This document shows, in pieces, positions 1 to 10,575 of a stretch of 64,000 nt of DNA; the first letter of the stretch is position 1; the number at the start of each line of letters is the position of its first letter. The stretch is taken from contig QANY01006266.1 of assembly GCA_003255025.1 (NCBI GenBank), positions 875,818 to 939,817 on the forward strand, given 5' to 3'. Made by a program: the position numbers and the translations under genes. The notes beneath the pieces were generated by a model that worked only from the letters and a program-made list of their open reading frames with translations, had not been told where the DNA came from and made no database searches. Source of the DNA: Datisca glomerata (Eukaryota; Streptophyta; Magnoliopsida; Cucurbitales; Datiscaceae).

Positions 1-317
1 TTACTTTTTATTTAAAAAAGGTTTTAGTGTTGAAGGAAGGATTTTCCATTCCTCCATGGTTATTATTTTGAGGATGTAGAAGGAATGATAGAGGATCTTT
101 CCTTCTAAGCTGGTATTTGGACTGATATTGACAGATTTTATTTCTAATCGAACATCCCTATAGAAACTGAGATTTTTATCTTGTGTCCAGGGAAAAATGG
201 AAATCCATAAGAAAATAGGATTTCACTATTTCAATTAGATTTTTTTAATTAGCAAATAAAGGTTCAATGCAGTATGATTGTGTAAATGTTTTGTGTAATC
301 TAGATCTGTATTCCGGT

Positions 318-870
318 ACACGATGGTCGGGATCATTGGTTTATGGCCAAGATCTCCATCATGGACGAGGAAGTCACTGTATGGGACACTTTGTCAGATG
401 GTCGACTTAACGCGGGACAGACCGAAAAGGTAAAAAAGATTGTATGTTCTAACCCTATAACTTGTAATTTTTCTTATAGCATGTGTGATTTTGACATTGA
501 TTACCTTTTTATATTTTGTGAATGAAATTATAGTTTAAAGGTATGGACTTGTTATTTGGGCCAAAGCTCAAAGATTTGTTACCCCCACCAACAACCTTCT
601 CTTCATTCAAAATTGCAAGGCCACCCCAAGTTGTCACCCAATCAAATGGGTAAGTTCACTGATCATGAATTTGATTGGGCTTCCTTCACCCTTTAATGAT
701 GCACTTATTATTACATTTAATGATGCACTTATTACTACATTTGTAGGAGTGATTGTGGTGTGTGAGTCTTAAGATATATGGATGACATTAGGGCTGGAAT
801 TGTTGCTGACTATCGTTCCCAATAATTTGTCAGATATTGTTTACATTTTGTTAAACTTGAAAGCTTTGTT
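318..870 (+). pseudogene. Ulp1-like (C48) cysteine protease fragment
   Basis: Three exon-like blocks fit the C-terminal catalytic region of the Ulp1/C48 proteases that plant transposons often carry. Block 1 (about 318-450) reads DHWFMAKI followed by a VWD-type strand; its His codon at 334-336 sits where the catalytic His-Trp lies. Block 2 (about 537-651) reads LLFGPK then FSSFKIARPPQVVTQ, ending at a GT. After a short intron ending TAG at 744-746, block 3 continues SDCGV, with the Cys codon at 754-756 matching the catalytic DCG. A TGA at 763-765 then interrupts VLRYMDDI, so the copy is dead. Family knowledge: these proteases cleave SUMO-like substrates, and transposon copies are common in plants. 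The N-terminal part is not seen and may lie before the window. It faces the minus-strand FAR1-type remnant at 2.4-3.6 kb. Confidence 0.68.
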
Positions 871-1310
871 TTATGTTTGTTATTGTTTCGGGTTCTTTTA
901 GTTTAATAATTGGGAATTTTCTGATTCTTCTAGACTTAGAGCATCTCATTTTCTATCAGTACGTAATTTGTTGAGGTGTATGATAGTTTTATAGAGTATT
1001 CAAGCCTTAGAGCATCTCATTTTCTATTTTGTTTAAGTTGGGTACGTTTAGTTATGTAAGTGGGATTTTTCTGATTGTTGTGGATTTGCTCATTTGTGGA
1101 TATTATTATTGAATTTGTTGAGGTGTATGATAGTTTGGTGAATGTTCAAACCTTACAGCCTATTTTCTGTTTTGTTTTAGTTTGGAGTTAGGGTTCTTTT
1201 AGTTATATAATTGGGAATTTTCTTATTGTTTTGGGTTTGCTCGTTTATGGCTATCATTGTTGACTATGTTGAGGTGTATGATAGTTTGTTCAATATTGAG
1301 AATATTTTAG
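870..1310. repeat. ~150-bp imperfect tandem repeat, about three units
   Basis: The phrase ttgaggtgtatgatagttt recurs at 971, 1118 and 1269 (spacing 147 and 151). Each copy is preceded by related text such as gggttcttttagtt, ttgggaattttct and a tttgctc motif. Units are diverged and no coding is apparent. It follows directly after the Ulp1-like remnant. Confidence 0.7.
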
Positions 1311-1349
1311 TAGGAGTATAAATCGCACGATCTTCAGTGTAATATTTTA

Positions 1350-1604
1350 TTGAAGATCGTCAACCATCCTTGGAAGATCTCGTATGATACGTTACATGAT
1401 AGCGTTGATCGATTTTATAATACGAACTCATCTGTCTCGGAGACTCGGCTACCACTGAAGATGAGTCCTAGTTTAAAGCAAAGGCTTGAGAAGAGGAAAA
1501 ATGAAGGGATAGATAATATTATATTACATTATTGTATCTTATTTTTTTATGTTCTTGTTCAAACACTCGCCCATTTGCCATTTCTGAGAAATTCGGTGAG
1601 CTAG
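1350..1604 (+). other. Unassigned short reading frame
   Basis: An 84-codon frame with moderately protein-like composition (segment SLKQRLEKRKNEG, charged and helix-forming) that I do not recognise. It overlaps the left arm of the inverted repeat starting at 1568. It may be a remnant of the same transposon-borne gene as the Ulp1-like pieces upstream, but that is inference. Confidence 0.2.
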
Positions 1605-1748
1605 AGGTTATTGAAGAAGACAATAATGACGGTGCAATAAATATTGAAAAAAGATATCTTTGTACGCTTCAAAATTTATTGTCACGTCGTTATTGTCTTC
1701 TTTTATAACATCTAGCTCATCGAATTTCTTAGAAATGGTAAAAGGGCG
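1568..1748. repeat. Inverted repeat with ~77-bp arms and 27-nt loop
   Basis: Left arm 1568-1644 and right arm 1672-1748 are reverse complements at roughly 80-85 percent by eye, with few gaps. Both arms also read as related peptides on opposite strands (left + contains EKFGELEVIEEDNND, right - contains KKFDELDVIKEDNND). A short coding-like segment has therefore been duplicated head to head. A transcript would fold into a long hairpin. Confidence 0.8.
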
Positions 1749-2204
1749 ATTTTTGGATAGAATTAGGATCATAGGCATGTCTTGCCCGAGCATCCCTCCA
1801 AGTAGACATTATTGTGTCATCTTTTGTATATGTTTATTGTGTATATTGAAGATAAATAGATTTTTATAAGTTATTGTGTACAAGGATGATAAACAGATTT
1901 TAAAAATTAGTGTGTCGTAACTGTAAATAAAAGAGATTTTTGTAAGTTATCGTGTACAATGATGATAAATAGATGTTGCAGAATTGTTTTGTACAGTTAT
2001 AAATTAGCAAATTTTACAGAATTATTGTGTATTGTTATAAATAAGTAGGTTTAATATTAACATTCTAAAAAAACTATGAAAGCAAGTTAATACCAAAATG
2101 TACATTTACTATAGCAGTGGATACGGAAAATTATACCAGTATGGGATGTTTGTCTTGTACATAAGGTACCCACCTTGTGCGTTGAATGGTGGTGGGTATG
2201 CAGA

Positions 2205-2330
2205 TGGGTCGAATGGGTACGCGCCTTGCACATTGAACGTGTACGCGCCTTGCACATTGAATGTGTACGCAATTGCACATTGAATGTGTACGCACCTTGC
2301 ACATTGAATAGGGACGCACCTTATCCGAAG
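2205..2330. repeat. Short tandem repeat, ~20-27-bp unit
   Basis: Five or so copies of the core gtacgcgccttgcacattga, with variants (gtacgcaattgcacattga, gtacgcaccttgcacattga, gggacgcacc). It lies just past the C-terminal end of the minus-strand FAR1-type remnant. Confidence 0.85.
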
Positions 2331-2388
2331 ACCCCTGTCGTGTGTGCATCTTGCACGTTAGATGGTGCTGGATCATCATTATTATCGT

Positions 2389-3590
2389 CTAGCATCGTGT
2401 AATGCATAAATTTAGTAATTCTGGACATGTCCATTTGGTATGTCCAGTGTTCTTACAATGGCCACATCGACGGGTGGTTGGTTGTGCTTTATTCAAGCTA
2501 GCACATTGGCTGCCCTTCGTCTTCACAATTATCGGGTCTTCAACAGGGCCTCTTTTAATCTCTACACCATCCTTGTGCTTCACATCATGTTCGTTGGTGA
2601 CCTTCTCATTCCACAAGGTCTCATATTTTGTATAAAGCATCCCAATCTCCACCATTCATTTGACTTTGACGCAAAGTGAGCAAGTCTTTTGGCAACTAGT
2701 TAGATCGAATTATACCGAAGCAATACTGTCTCATTTGTATCCAGATGAGAATGGCTTGACCCGGTTGGTAGTTTATTACTCTTCATAGTAATCCGCCACT
2801 GGTCTAGTATGCATGTGCTTGGGATCTGTTGCATATGTAAACAATATCTGACAATTGCACTTGAGCGTATCAAGTTTGATCTGTTGCCAACTATCGTTCC
2901 CCACTGATTCAAACTTGCCACAATTGAACTTGAGCGTATCAAGTTTTTGGTCTCGTGTCACTATGTATGAGTCATTCGGCACCCCAAACTCGACCAACGA
3001 ATCATTTCGAGCTTCCCCATCATGTGTCAGAGCATTTCCAATTTTGTATGTGTAATACATATCTGGACCCATCTCCAATTTTGCAGTAAAAAAAGCAATT
3101 TCGCTACTTCTCCATCTTATTGTAGAGATCCGTCTGTAAGAACCTCATATTTTCGTAACCACCTGCTTGGTCGAACATGTAATCAAACACTTGGCTTATC
3201 CTTACACCAACATTGTACAATCCCGTTGCCTGGGCCATGTCCGCTTCATTCACTGCTTTATGTGATGAGGCGATGGGATGGTCGTGCTTAGCTTCAAAAT
3301 CTTTAACGACCTATTTTTTCGTCTTCTTATCCAAGTTCACCCTAAAACAAGCACGGCAATCCATGCTTGTCAAGCCTCTTGGTTCTCGCTTGGTGTCCTC
3401 TCTGCCCATATATTTTTTCTCTCGAATTCCTTCTTTTGAGCAAACCCATCTCCGTAGCAAAGTTTCTGCCTTTCTGTTCTTGCATTTATCATCTTTCTAT
3501 ACACTGAACCCAACATCGGCTGCATATGTATAGTAGAAATGTTCGACCTCTTGTAACATATCAAAATTTTCTCCAATAACATCCTCATTT
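2389..3590 (-). pseudogene. FAR1/FHY3-type transposase-derived gene, internally deleted and frameshifted
   Basis: Read on the minus strand, the 5' part (about 3590-3100) matches a FAR1 DNA-binding domain: EPRGLT, then DFEAKHDHPIASSH (HxH of the WRKY-GCM1-type zinc finger), then QAGGYENM and DLYNKMEK. In-frame stops and a frame change interrupt it. Next comes a SWIM-like stretch at 3078-2776 (SYIVTRDQ, FNCGKFESVG). It ends at 2520-2389 with a CCHC knuckle, RRCGHCKNTGHTKWTCPE. The central DDE transposase domain is missing, so an internal deletion separates the DNA-binding and SWIM parts. Full family members are about 600-800 aa. Known: FAR1/FHY3 proteins derive from Mutator-like transposases. 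Whether this was a host FRS gene or an element's own transposase cannot be decided here. Confidence 0.72.
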
Positions 3591-3655
3591 CATAAGTTTG
3601 CTAATGTGGATAAACCAGGTCGCGTACTCGTCTCACCTGGGTTTATGGATACTTC

Positions 3656-3775
3656 ATGATGACTCATCTTTGAAGATGCTTAATCTTAAAAAAATTATAG
3701 AAAACTAAACATCAAGATGACTCATCTTTTACTATGCTCAATCTTAAAAAAATTAAAGAAAACAAAATAAACATT
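3656..3775. repeat. Two-copy tandem repeat, ~58 bp
   Basis: gatgactcatctt starts at 3658 and 3716; both copies continue through gctcaatcttaaaaaaatta-like text. It lies just upstream of the FAR1-type remnant on its own strand. Confidence 0.75.
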
Positions 3776-4054
3776 ACCTTTTTGGTGTAGCCGATCACTT
3801 AGTTGGAGATGAAAATTGGATAATCTAAACAAAGAAAATGAAGGAGCGAGTGTATTTGAAGTTTAGAGCACTTGAAAATTAGTGAGAATGTGTTTAATTG
3901 AGTGAATATATGATTTTTAAGGATGGTTTACGAAGAGTAATTACCCATATTAATTGCACAACCACCAGACACCACTAACCAAGAAAAAAGTCAAACTAGG
4001 TGACCAAACACTACTTAGTTGAACCTAATAGCCTATAGGTTAGACGAATCGCCT

Positions 4055-4250
4055 GTCGAACAAGCATTTGGTGCCAGCTGGTCGTGTTTGGGCACCAAAC
4101 GCCATAGTAACAGGCGTTTGGCCCGTGTTCCAGTGACACGGGACCAACGCTTGTGCTTCAGGTGTTTGGGGCCCAAATGCAACTAGCTGGCCCCAAACGC
4201 CATTAATAAATGGTGTTTGGTTCCTGCTACTGTCATTTGGCCCGGGTCCA
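4055..4250. repeat. Clustered direct and inverted copies of ggcgtttgg
   Basis: The word ggcgtttgg or its complement ccaaacgcc, with one-base variants, recurs at least six times in about 200 bp (gcatttggtgcc, gggcaccaaacgcc, caggcgtttggcc, caggtgtttggggcc, ccccaaacgcc, tggtgtttgg). The block is clearly more GC-rich than its surroundings and could fold extensively. No gene is apparent. Confidence 0.6.
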
Positions 4251-4269
4251 TCGTGGTGAGTTTGTTATT

Positions 4270-5374
4270 TTTTCAGCTTTATTTAGGGTTATTTGTTCTA
4301 ATTTAGTTTTATTGAGATTTATGGTTTAGATTTTGAGTTAGGATTTCGAGTATTCTAATTTATTTAGGGTTTAGATTTATAGTTAGGGTTCTTTCTAGTG
4401 ATATATCTTGAAATCAACCCACTCATTTCACCTAACAATGAGGAATGTGATGGCATGATTTTCTGTTGAGATCTGCACTGGCTGCTGTGAATTTAGAGTA
4501 TCTAAATCTGGGTTTCTATTCCGAGTTCTATAAGCCTTATTGGATACTTTCAAATTCTACAACTTTCAAATATCTTCGTATGGGAAAATTTACTTTCGAA
4601 CAACTTTTGTTTTGGATCAATATGATCAGTGCTCATCCATTTTTTCACTATGAAATTATCTAGATGATGATGAATTTGTTTAATATCTACAGAATTGTCT
4701 ATGGGCCTTGCTGCTGAGAGCTACTTAATGTAGGAGTTATATAATGGTAGCTGTAAATCCTTCAATTCGGTGGTGAGTTTGACTTATGGATATTGTTGAT
4801 CATGTTTGGAAATTGAATAAAGGATTTAATAAATGAGAATTCTTCCTACTTTCTAAGAACTTTCTTGGTTAAGTTGAAGAAATTTTTTATGGTAATGTTG
4901 TTAATTTCTATCAGGTGGATTTTTATAAATGATAAATTTACTAACTTCTATTACTTATTAAATCATAGGAGAAATTGTAACCTAGTGACTTTTATTGTAT
5001 TTGGTTGTTATTCATGTTTTTGTTAATTATGCATGATGAGACAAAGATTTATTTGTCTAAAAATCAAGTATAGACATCATTATATATGGATTCCATTTAT
5101 AGACTTTGTTCATTATATGTTTGATTTCAAATACAGGGGATGTTGTGTTGCTGAAACCTATTTATGATTCATGACTGATGTGATTCATAGTAGTTGAGTT
5201 ACAATATTATTATTTTATTGGGAGTTGCCGTATTAAACCTTATAGGCTAGTTAAATATGGATAAGAAAATATACATAGGTAACACTATTAGTGATTTGGC
5301 TTCTCCCCAAACAGTTACATGAAAAAATAAGAATTTTTTACTTTTATATTAATATGTTCATTTGTTGTATACAA
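4270..5374. other. No gene recognised
   Basis: AT-rich sequence. A 65-codon frame at 4466-4663 starts with coding-like text (NLEYLNLGFYSEFYKPYW) but I cannot assign it. Nothing else is visible. Confidence 0.4.
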
Positions 5375-5740
5375 GCTATGAGGAAAGAAGCGTGGTTAAT
5401 TGAGAAGTTGAGAAAATTTGATGTTCCCAAAGTCTCAGCTGAAACGTATGATCCTGAAATTCTTACAGAGGAAGAGACACATTACTTAAAGTGTACTTGT
5501 GAGAAGAAGAAAAATTGAACTGGTTAGGAGATTAGGTGTTTTTTGTGGAGTTGTCAATATGCATCTCCATTGGAAAAAGCATGAAATTGTTAAAGTTATT
5601 TACAAGCCAGGGTAGATTCGTGAATATACTAACGAGCTTGCTCGGTTTAGTAAAGCCATGTGATTGACATAAAGCCTAATAATGCAATAATTTTCTACCA
5701 AGGAAAGAACTATGTACAGCCAGAAGTACAAGGTGATTCC
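5375..5740 (+). pseudogene. CRM-domain (CRS1/YhbY family) gene fragment
   Basis: The + strand reads MRKEAWLIEKLRKFDVPKV, then AETYDPEILTEEE, then after a frame change RRLGVFCGVVNMHLHWKKHE, then REYTNELARFSKAM and finally FYQGKNYVQPE. This is the order of a CRM RNA-binding domain: a GxxG-type loop region (normally RRGVFGG), the NMHLHWK helix, and the ARLSKG...KNYVQP end. Known: CRM proteins act in group II intron splicing in chloroplasts or mitochondria. The copy has a TGA at about 5516, an in-frame TAG after YKPG, and further frame slips around 5660, so it cannot make the domain. No upstream or downstream exons were found. Piece and position suggest capture or retroduplication. Confidence 0.75.
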
Positions 5741-6056
5741 ATTCTTTGTTTAAAAGATCATTTTCTTTTCTTGTATTTTGCACCTTGTATCCTTCTACCA
5801 TTTGTATAAAAGTTCTTTTTATTTGCCCATGGCCATATGAGAAGTTCATTGGGGCATATAACTTTGTCCATCTCGCAATATTTATATACTTCCTCTATAT
5901 CAGTAAGTATTAGATTTGACCATGTTGGCCTTGAATTTGATATGATAGTTCATTTAAATATTAGGCCTTGGAAAAATACACATATGAAAAGACAAGAAAT
6001 GATAGTTCATTATAGGGTTTTAATGACGACATGCTATCGACAACATTTTAGGCAAA

Positions 6057-6210
6057 ATGTTGTGGCTTGATTATGTGGTTTCTAAAGTACAAGGTGAGTC
6101 TTGGCATGGTCATGTAACTGCAGTAACTGTTGCTCCAGAATACTGCAGGTAGCAATTAGACAAGAAGCTGATGAATATGCTTGAAGAAATCAATGACAAA
6201 ATGTAAGAAG
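6057..6210 (+). pseudogene. NAA20 (NatB N-acetyltransferase catalytic subunit) exon fragment
   Basis: The frame around 6080-6205 reads KVQGESWHGHVTAVTVAPEY, then (after a TAG) QLDKKLMNMLEEINDK. This is the acetyl-CoA-binding heart of the GNAT fold in NAA20. The family's R/Q-x-x-G-x-A loop region is altered here: the YRRQQLAKK type has become YCR-stop-QLDKK. Known: NAA20 with NAA25 acetylates N-terminal Met of proteins starting MD, ME, MN or MQ. Only about 45 codons are present, with one internal stop. Upstream codons at 6020-6060 do not match the family start convincingly. It lies about 300 bp after the CRM fragment, an unrelated gene. Confidence 0.72.
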
Positions 6211-7430
6211 GAGATACGTAGATTGAATTGAATTATAGTTGCTTGTTTCTTTAAATTTAGAAGCTTCATTTTATGCATAAATTATCCTCATCTTTCATGT
6301 TAGTTTTGTGTGAGTCAGTTCTAATTTTAATAAATGCCAGAGCATTCTAACCAATCTTATGAGTATTTTGTATGTTCCTTTGTCAATTAATGTCTGGCCT
6401 TTCTTCAAAATTTATCACTATTATGTTTATTGACATGGCAATTAATTGCACCTCTTTGAATTTGGACAGGGGATGCCGCTATCCAAATTGTAGTTGATTA
6501 CAACTTGCAGCAACTTATGCCGGAGTGGATTCCAAGAAGGTTAAGTAAAGAGTTCTAATTACTTAAATGTTGTCCATACAAACATCAATTTTGTCTTATT
6601 TACATTCTTTCCAACAGGAGAGGGCCTTGTTGGTAAAAATGAGTCAAGACAACTTCGCTTTGGAGGAAGAGAAAACCATTTCGAGCCCCTCTATATGCAT
6701 ACTCATATTCTATTTATCTGTGACCGCTGATGAGAGTATTAATGCTTCCAGTTAGCTGAACCGTATCCTTGTCAAGATAATTAGCTCATCTGATTTAGTA
6801 ATTTTATTTAATAGTAATCAAAAGTTAATGGGACAGAGTTTAGGAAAATAGACAAGAAAAATTATTTAAGATCATCCAACAATTATATTTTCCTATCAGT
6901 ATGTAGGTTTGGTGAAAGGTATGCTATTGTGATAAACTGTGCATGGAAAAACATCATTCTATGCAAAACATGTTGGTTTGTGTTGCCTGTACTAGTAACT
7001 TTGTTGTAGCCTTATATTCTTTTAATTATGTGAATGTTTTTACAACTTTTAAGGTTTGGACTAATCTTATGGTTTTTTCTTCATGGTATTTGGAGCCTTT
7101 TATAGTTCTCCCCCCTTAATAAGTTTTGCTTTTAGTATGTTCCAATCATTTGCATACAGATGAGAGTTTTTTGATATTGTATAATATTAGATCTTCTAAT
7201 GATTGGTATATCTAATGTCACTGTGTTCGAGCTTGCAGGCTAGCTTACTACTATTATGTTGTGCAAATTGAGTTTATATTCCCTTAGTTTGTTACTATCT
7301 CACTCCAAAGTATTTTACTATCAATTTTTTAAGCTTATCAACATCTATATTATAGTGTTCTTAACATTGTAGATACTTTCCTCAAGTTTCAAATGATTTA
7401 TTTTATAATCAATATGCATGGAGGAAGCAA
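6211..7430. other. Mostly non-coding; one possible exon scrap
   Basis: Around 6470-6545 a frame GDAAIQIVVDYNLQQLMPEW followed by IPRR looks exon-like, as does ERALLVKMSQDNFALEEEK at 6618-6675. I cannot name either. The rest is AT-rich. Confidence 0.3.
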
Positions 7431-7806
7431 TTTAATATATATATAAATTCTGTCGTGTGAAGGTTTTTTAATGAAAAAAACTATCATAAAAAGGTATTTT
7501 TTGCCTTTCCATGACAGTTTTTTAAAAATAATTTGGACATTAGATGACGGGGATTCCCCGTCATCTAATTACTTTTGGCGGCACCTATGATGACTGGGAT
7601 TTCCCATCATCTAGTTACTTTTGGTGGCACCTATGATGACGGGGAATCCCCATAATCTAATTACTTTTCGCGGCATCCTATTATGATGATTTTTTGTTGA
7701 AAAAAGAGTAAATATGATAGCCCGATAGATGACAGGCGGTCAGCCGTCATTATAGGGTTATAATGATGGTTTTTAACCGTCGTCTAAGGTCAAAATTGTA
7801 GTAGTG
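7430..7806 (-). mobile_element. CACTA (En/Spm) element terminus with subterminal repeats
   Basis: The reverse complement from 7806 reads CACTACTACAATTTTGACC, the classic CACTA terminal repeat, followed by a run with ACGACGG. Inward of this, three ~62-bp subterminal repeats (about 7540-7670) share a palindromic core gatgacggggattccccgtc and the tail ctaattacttttggcggcacctatgat. Known: repeated short motifs near the ends bind the transposase. The opposite terminus was not found in the window, so the element is truncated or its partner end is diverged. Confidence 0.82.
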
Positions 7807-7879
7807 TCAAGATCATAAAACTCAGCCTAAGAAACCAAAATGTAAGTATGACTCAGAGAAAAAGGTGTGTGGAGAAAAT

Positions 7880-8265
7880 GTATTATAATCCATATTGTGA
7901 CATTTCGTCGAACATCTTACAAGCAATAAACGTACATTATAATTTTTCATCCAAAACATATATCGCTACCAATAATCATACATTTCAAGAAGCGTCGCAT
8001 AACAGACACTCGGTTTTCAAAATGATTCAAGTATCTATTTGATGTTTTAACAATATAACACATAGCAACCAAATTTTTTGTTAAAGAAACTTACATTTTA
8101 TCCTTGGATGAGATATAGCATTTCATCGAATATGTTACAGGCATTCATATAAATATAGTATAAACCTCAATATGGCATTTTATCAAACGCCTTACAGACA
8201 ACAAAAAAAATACACCATATAATTTCATTATGACATTTCGTCGAACACTTTACGGGCACACATAA
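7880..8265. repeat. Diverged repeat with core gacatttcgtcgaacacctta
   Basis: Copies near 7900, 8120, 8170 and 8230 share a gacatttcgtcgaac-type core followed by a ttacaggca-type segment. It is AT-rich and directly follows the CACTA end. Confidence 0.55.
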
Positions 8266-8277
8266 AATTAAAAATCT

Positions 8278-8493
8278 TTAAAGAAAAACTTTTATCTTGT
8301 TTACTTTGGTGAGATATATGCTCCGTTGGAGCAATATGAAGAATTGGCTACTAAGATTTTGATTCTGTGGATGAAATCTTTTAACCCCATAATTGGTGGC
8401 ATCGTACGGCCCTTTTGAAATGCTCGAGCTCGAATTTGGTTGCGTCGTTACACTCAATGTGTCATTTGTAACTTTATGCTTTCCTCTAGTCAT
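8278..8493 (-). CDS. Hypothetical short ORF (unassigned, probably transposon-derived)
   Basis: A 71-codon minus-strand frame opens MTRGKHKVTND and is rich in Ser and Thr. The sequence before its ATG (8500-8780, read on -) is pyrimidine-rich, like a plant 5' UTR. The later part loses coding character. I do not recognise a domain. It could be the first exon of a transposon gene near the CACTA end; low certainty. Confidence 0.25.
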   Translation of the reverse strand: MTRGKHKVTNDTLSVTTQPNSSSSISKGPYDATNYGVKRFHPQNQNLSSQFFILLQRSIYLTKVNKIKVFL

Positions 8494-8799
8494 TATTGGT
8501 GAAAAAATACAATATTAAAAGGATATGGGGTTTAGGGTCGCGAGTTGGAAGGATTTGACTCATGTTTGGAGCGGGTTTTGTCTCATGTGTAGCAAGAGAT
8601 GTGTTCAATGAGAGATTGAGGGTTTGACTCATGTGTTGTAACAGATTTAGATCAGTTTTGATGGATTTGGGGCTTTGAAGAGAGCTGAAGATGGAGATGA
8701 AGAAGCAGGAGAATAGAGTTTGAGTGAAGATAAATGAAGTGTTGAGAGAGATGGGGAAGGGTGGGTATCGATTTTTTAAGAATAAGGGGGAAAAGGTTT

Positions 8800-9585
8800 T
8801 TTAATGTTGGGGTTAATTTTGATAAAAAATAAGGTTAGACTTGGAAATTAAATTTATAGGGATTAATTAACCAAAATATAAAGGGTTATTTTTCAAACAT
8901 TATGGGTTATTATTATAAAATAAAAATTAAAATTTCAAAATTTTAATATTTAATTTCAAACTTTTTAGTCGATGTGCTCGATCAACAATAGAATCTGGCC
9001 TTAAGGGTTATACGTGTTCAACAAACTGATGAATATGATTTGCCGACCATCATAACATCACGACATATAATTATATTATGTGAAAAACCTTCTCACTCGA
9101 TACTTGTCACAAAAGCAACAACATTATCAACGATAACTTTTATCAAGTTTATGATTAAGTGTTCAATTGTTTCAGAAATCCTTAATTAATCCAATCTAAT
9201 TTCATATAATAAGTGAGTATCATGAATGTTCGCATTGGAATAACGAGTTTTTTTTCTATTTTTATCAATGATTTTCCTGGTGTACGGTGAATAATTACAA
9301 AAATATCAATATTAAGGGAAATTGTGAAGAATGGTGATTAGAGCCATATAAATGGTGATTGGGAGGGAGAATGGCGATCATCTATTTATACATGGCGTTT
9401 GAGGACTCAAACAGGCGATTGGAGGCATAAAATAAGCGTTTGTCTTTGACGATACGATTATCACCTTCAGGATGGTGGTTAGTTGATATAAACAGGTGAT
9501 TCGTCTATTAGGTATGGCGATTAGATTTTAGGTGTTCACCAAATACGTAGTGGTGCACAACAAATTCTTCAAGGCTTCACCAAAA
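8800..9585. other. No gene recognised
   Basis: AT-rich. The stretch 9330-9540 repeats a loose aatggcgatt / aaacaggcgatt motif about eight times at irregular 20-40-bp spacing, a weak forerunner of the array that follows. Confidence 0.4.
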
Positions 9586-9589
9586 TTTT

Positions 9590-10575
9590 AAAAATCATTT
9601 TTTTGTGAACTCCAATACGTAATTGGTTAACCCAAATGCGTAATTGGTGAATCCCTCCAAGAATTATTATTTTGTTCGTATTTGGTGAGCCCCACTACGT
9701 ATTTGGTGAATCCCTCCAAGAATTATTATTTTGTATGTATTTGATAAACCTCACTACGTAATTGATGAACCCCACTACGTAGTTGGTGAACCCTACTATG
9801 TATTTTGTGAACCTCAGTATGGATTGGGTGAACTCATCTAAGAATTATTATTTTGTATGTATTTGGTGAACCCCATTACGTAATTGATTAACCTCACTAT
9901 GTAATTGGTGAATCCCAGTACATATTTGGTGAACCCTTCAAAAAATTATTATTTTGTACGTAGTTGGTGAACTTCACTATGTAATTGGTGAACCCCACTA
10001 CGTATTTGGCGAACCCCAGTACGTATTTGGTGAACCCCTCCAAGAATTATTATTTTGTACGTATTTGGTGAACCCCACTACGTAATTGGTGAACATCACT
10101 ACATATTTGTTGAACCCTAATACATATTTAGTGAACCCCTCTAAGAATTATTATTTTGTACATATTTGGTGAACCCCACTACGTAATTGGTGAACCCAAC
10201 TACGCATTTAATAAACCCCAGTACATATTTGGTGAACCCCTCTAGAAATTATTATTTTGTACGTATTTGGTGAACCCTACTACGTAATTGATGAACTCCA
10301 GTACGTATTTGGTGAACCCCTCCAAGAATTATTATTTTATACGTATTTGATGAATCTCACTACGTAATTGGTGAACCTCACTACCTATTTGGTGAACCAC
10401 TCTAAGAATTATTATTTTGTACATATTTGATGAACCTCACTACGTAATTGGTGAACCTCACTACGTATTTGGTGAACCCCTCCAAAAATTATTATTTTGT
10501 ACATATTTGGTGAATCACACTATATATTTAGTGAATCTCACTACGTATTTGGTAAACTACAGTACATATTTAGTG
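9590..10575. repeat. Minisatellite, 20-bp unit in higher-order blocks
   Basis: The basic unit is ttggtgaaccccactacgta (20 bp) with variants. Every three to five units the phrase aattattattttgtacgta is inserted, at about 9661, 9721, 9841, 9938, 10035, 10143, 10246, 10327, 10403 and 10483. Super-units therefore range from about 60 to 120 bp and are near 80 bp at the 3' side. Frames through it give repetitive peptides with no known domain. Confidence 0.92.

Noticed and set aside
4007..4020. cactacttag as the missing 5' CACTA terminus
   Set aside because: Only the first six bases match the 7806 terminus, the following sequence has no terminal-repeat similarity, and the preceding three bases (aaa) do not match the tca after the other end.
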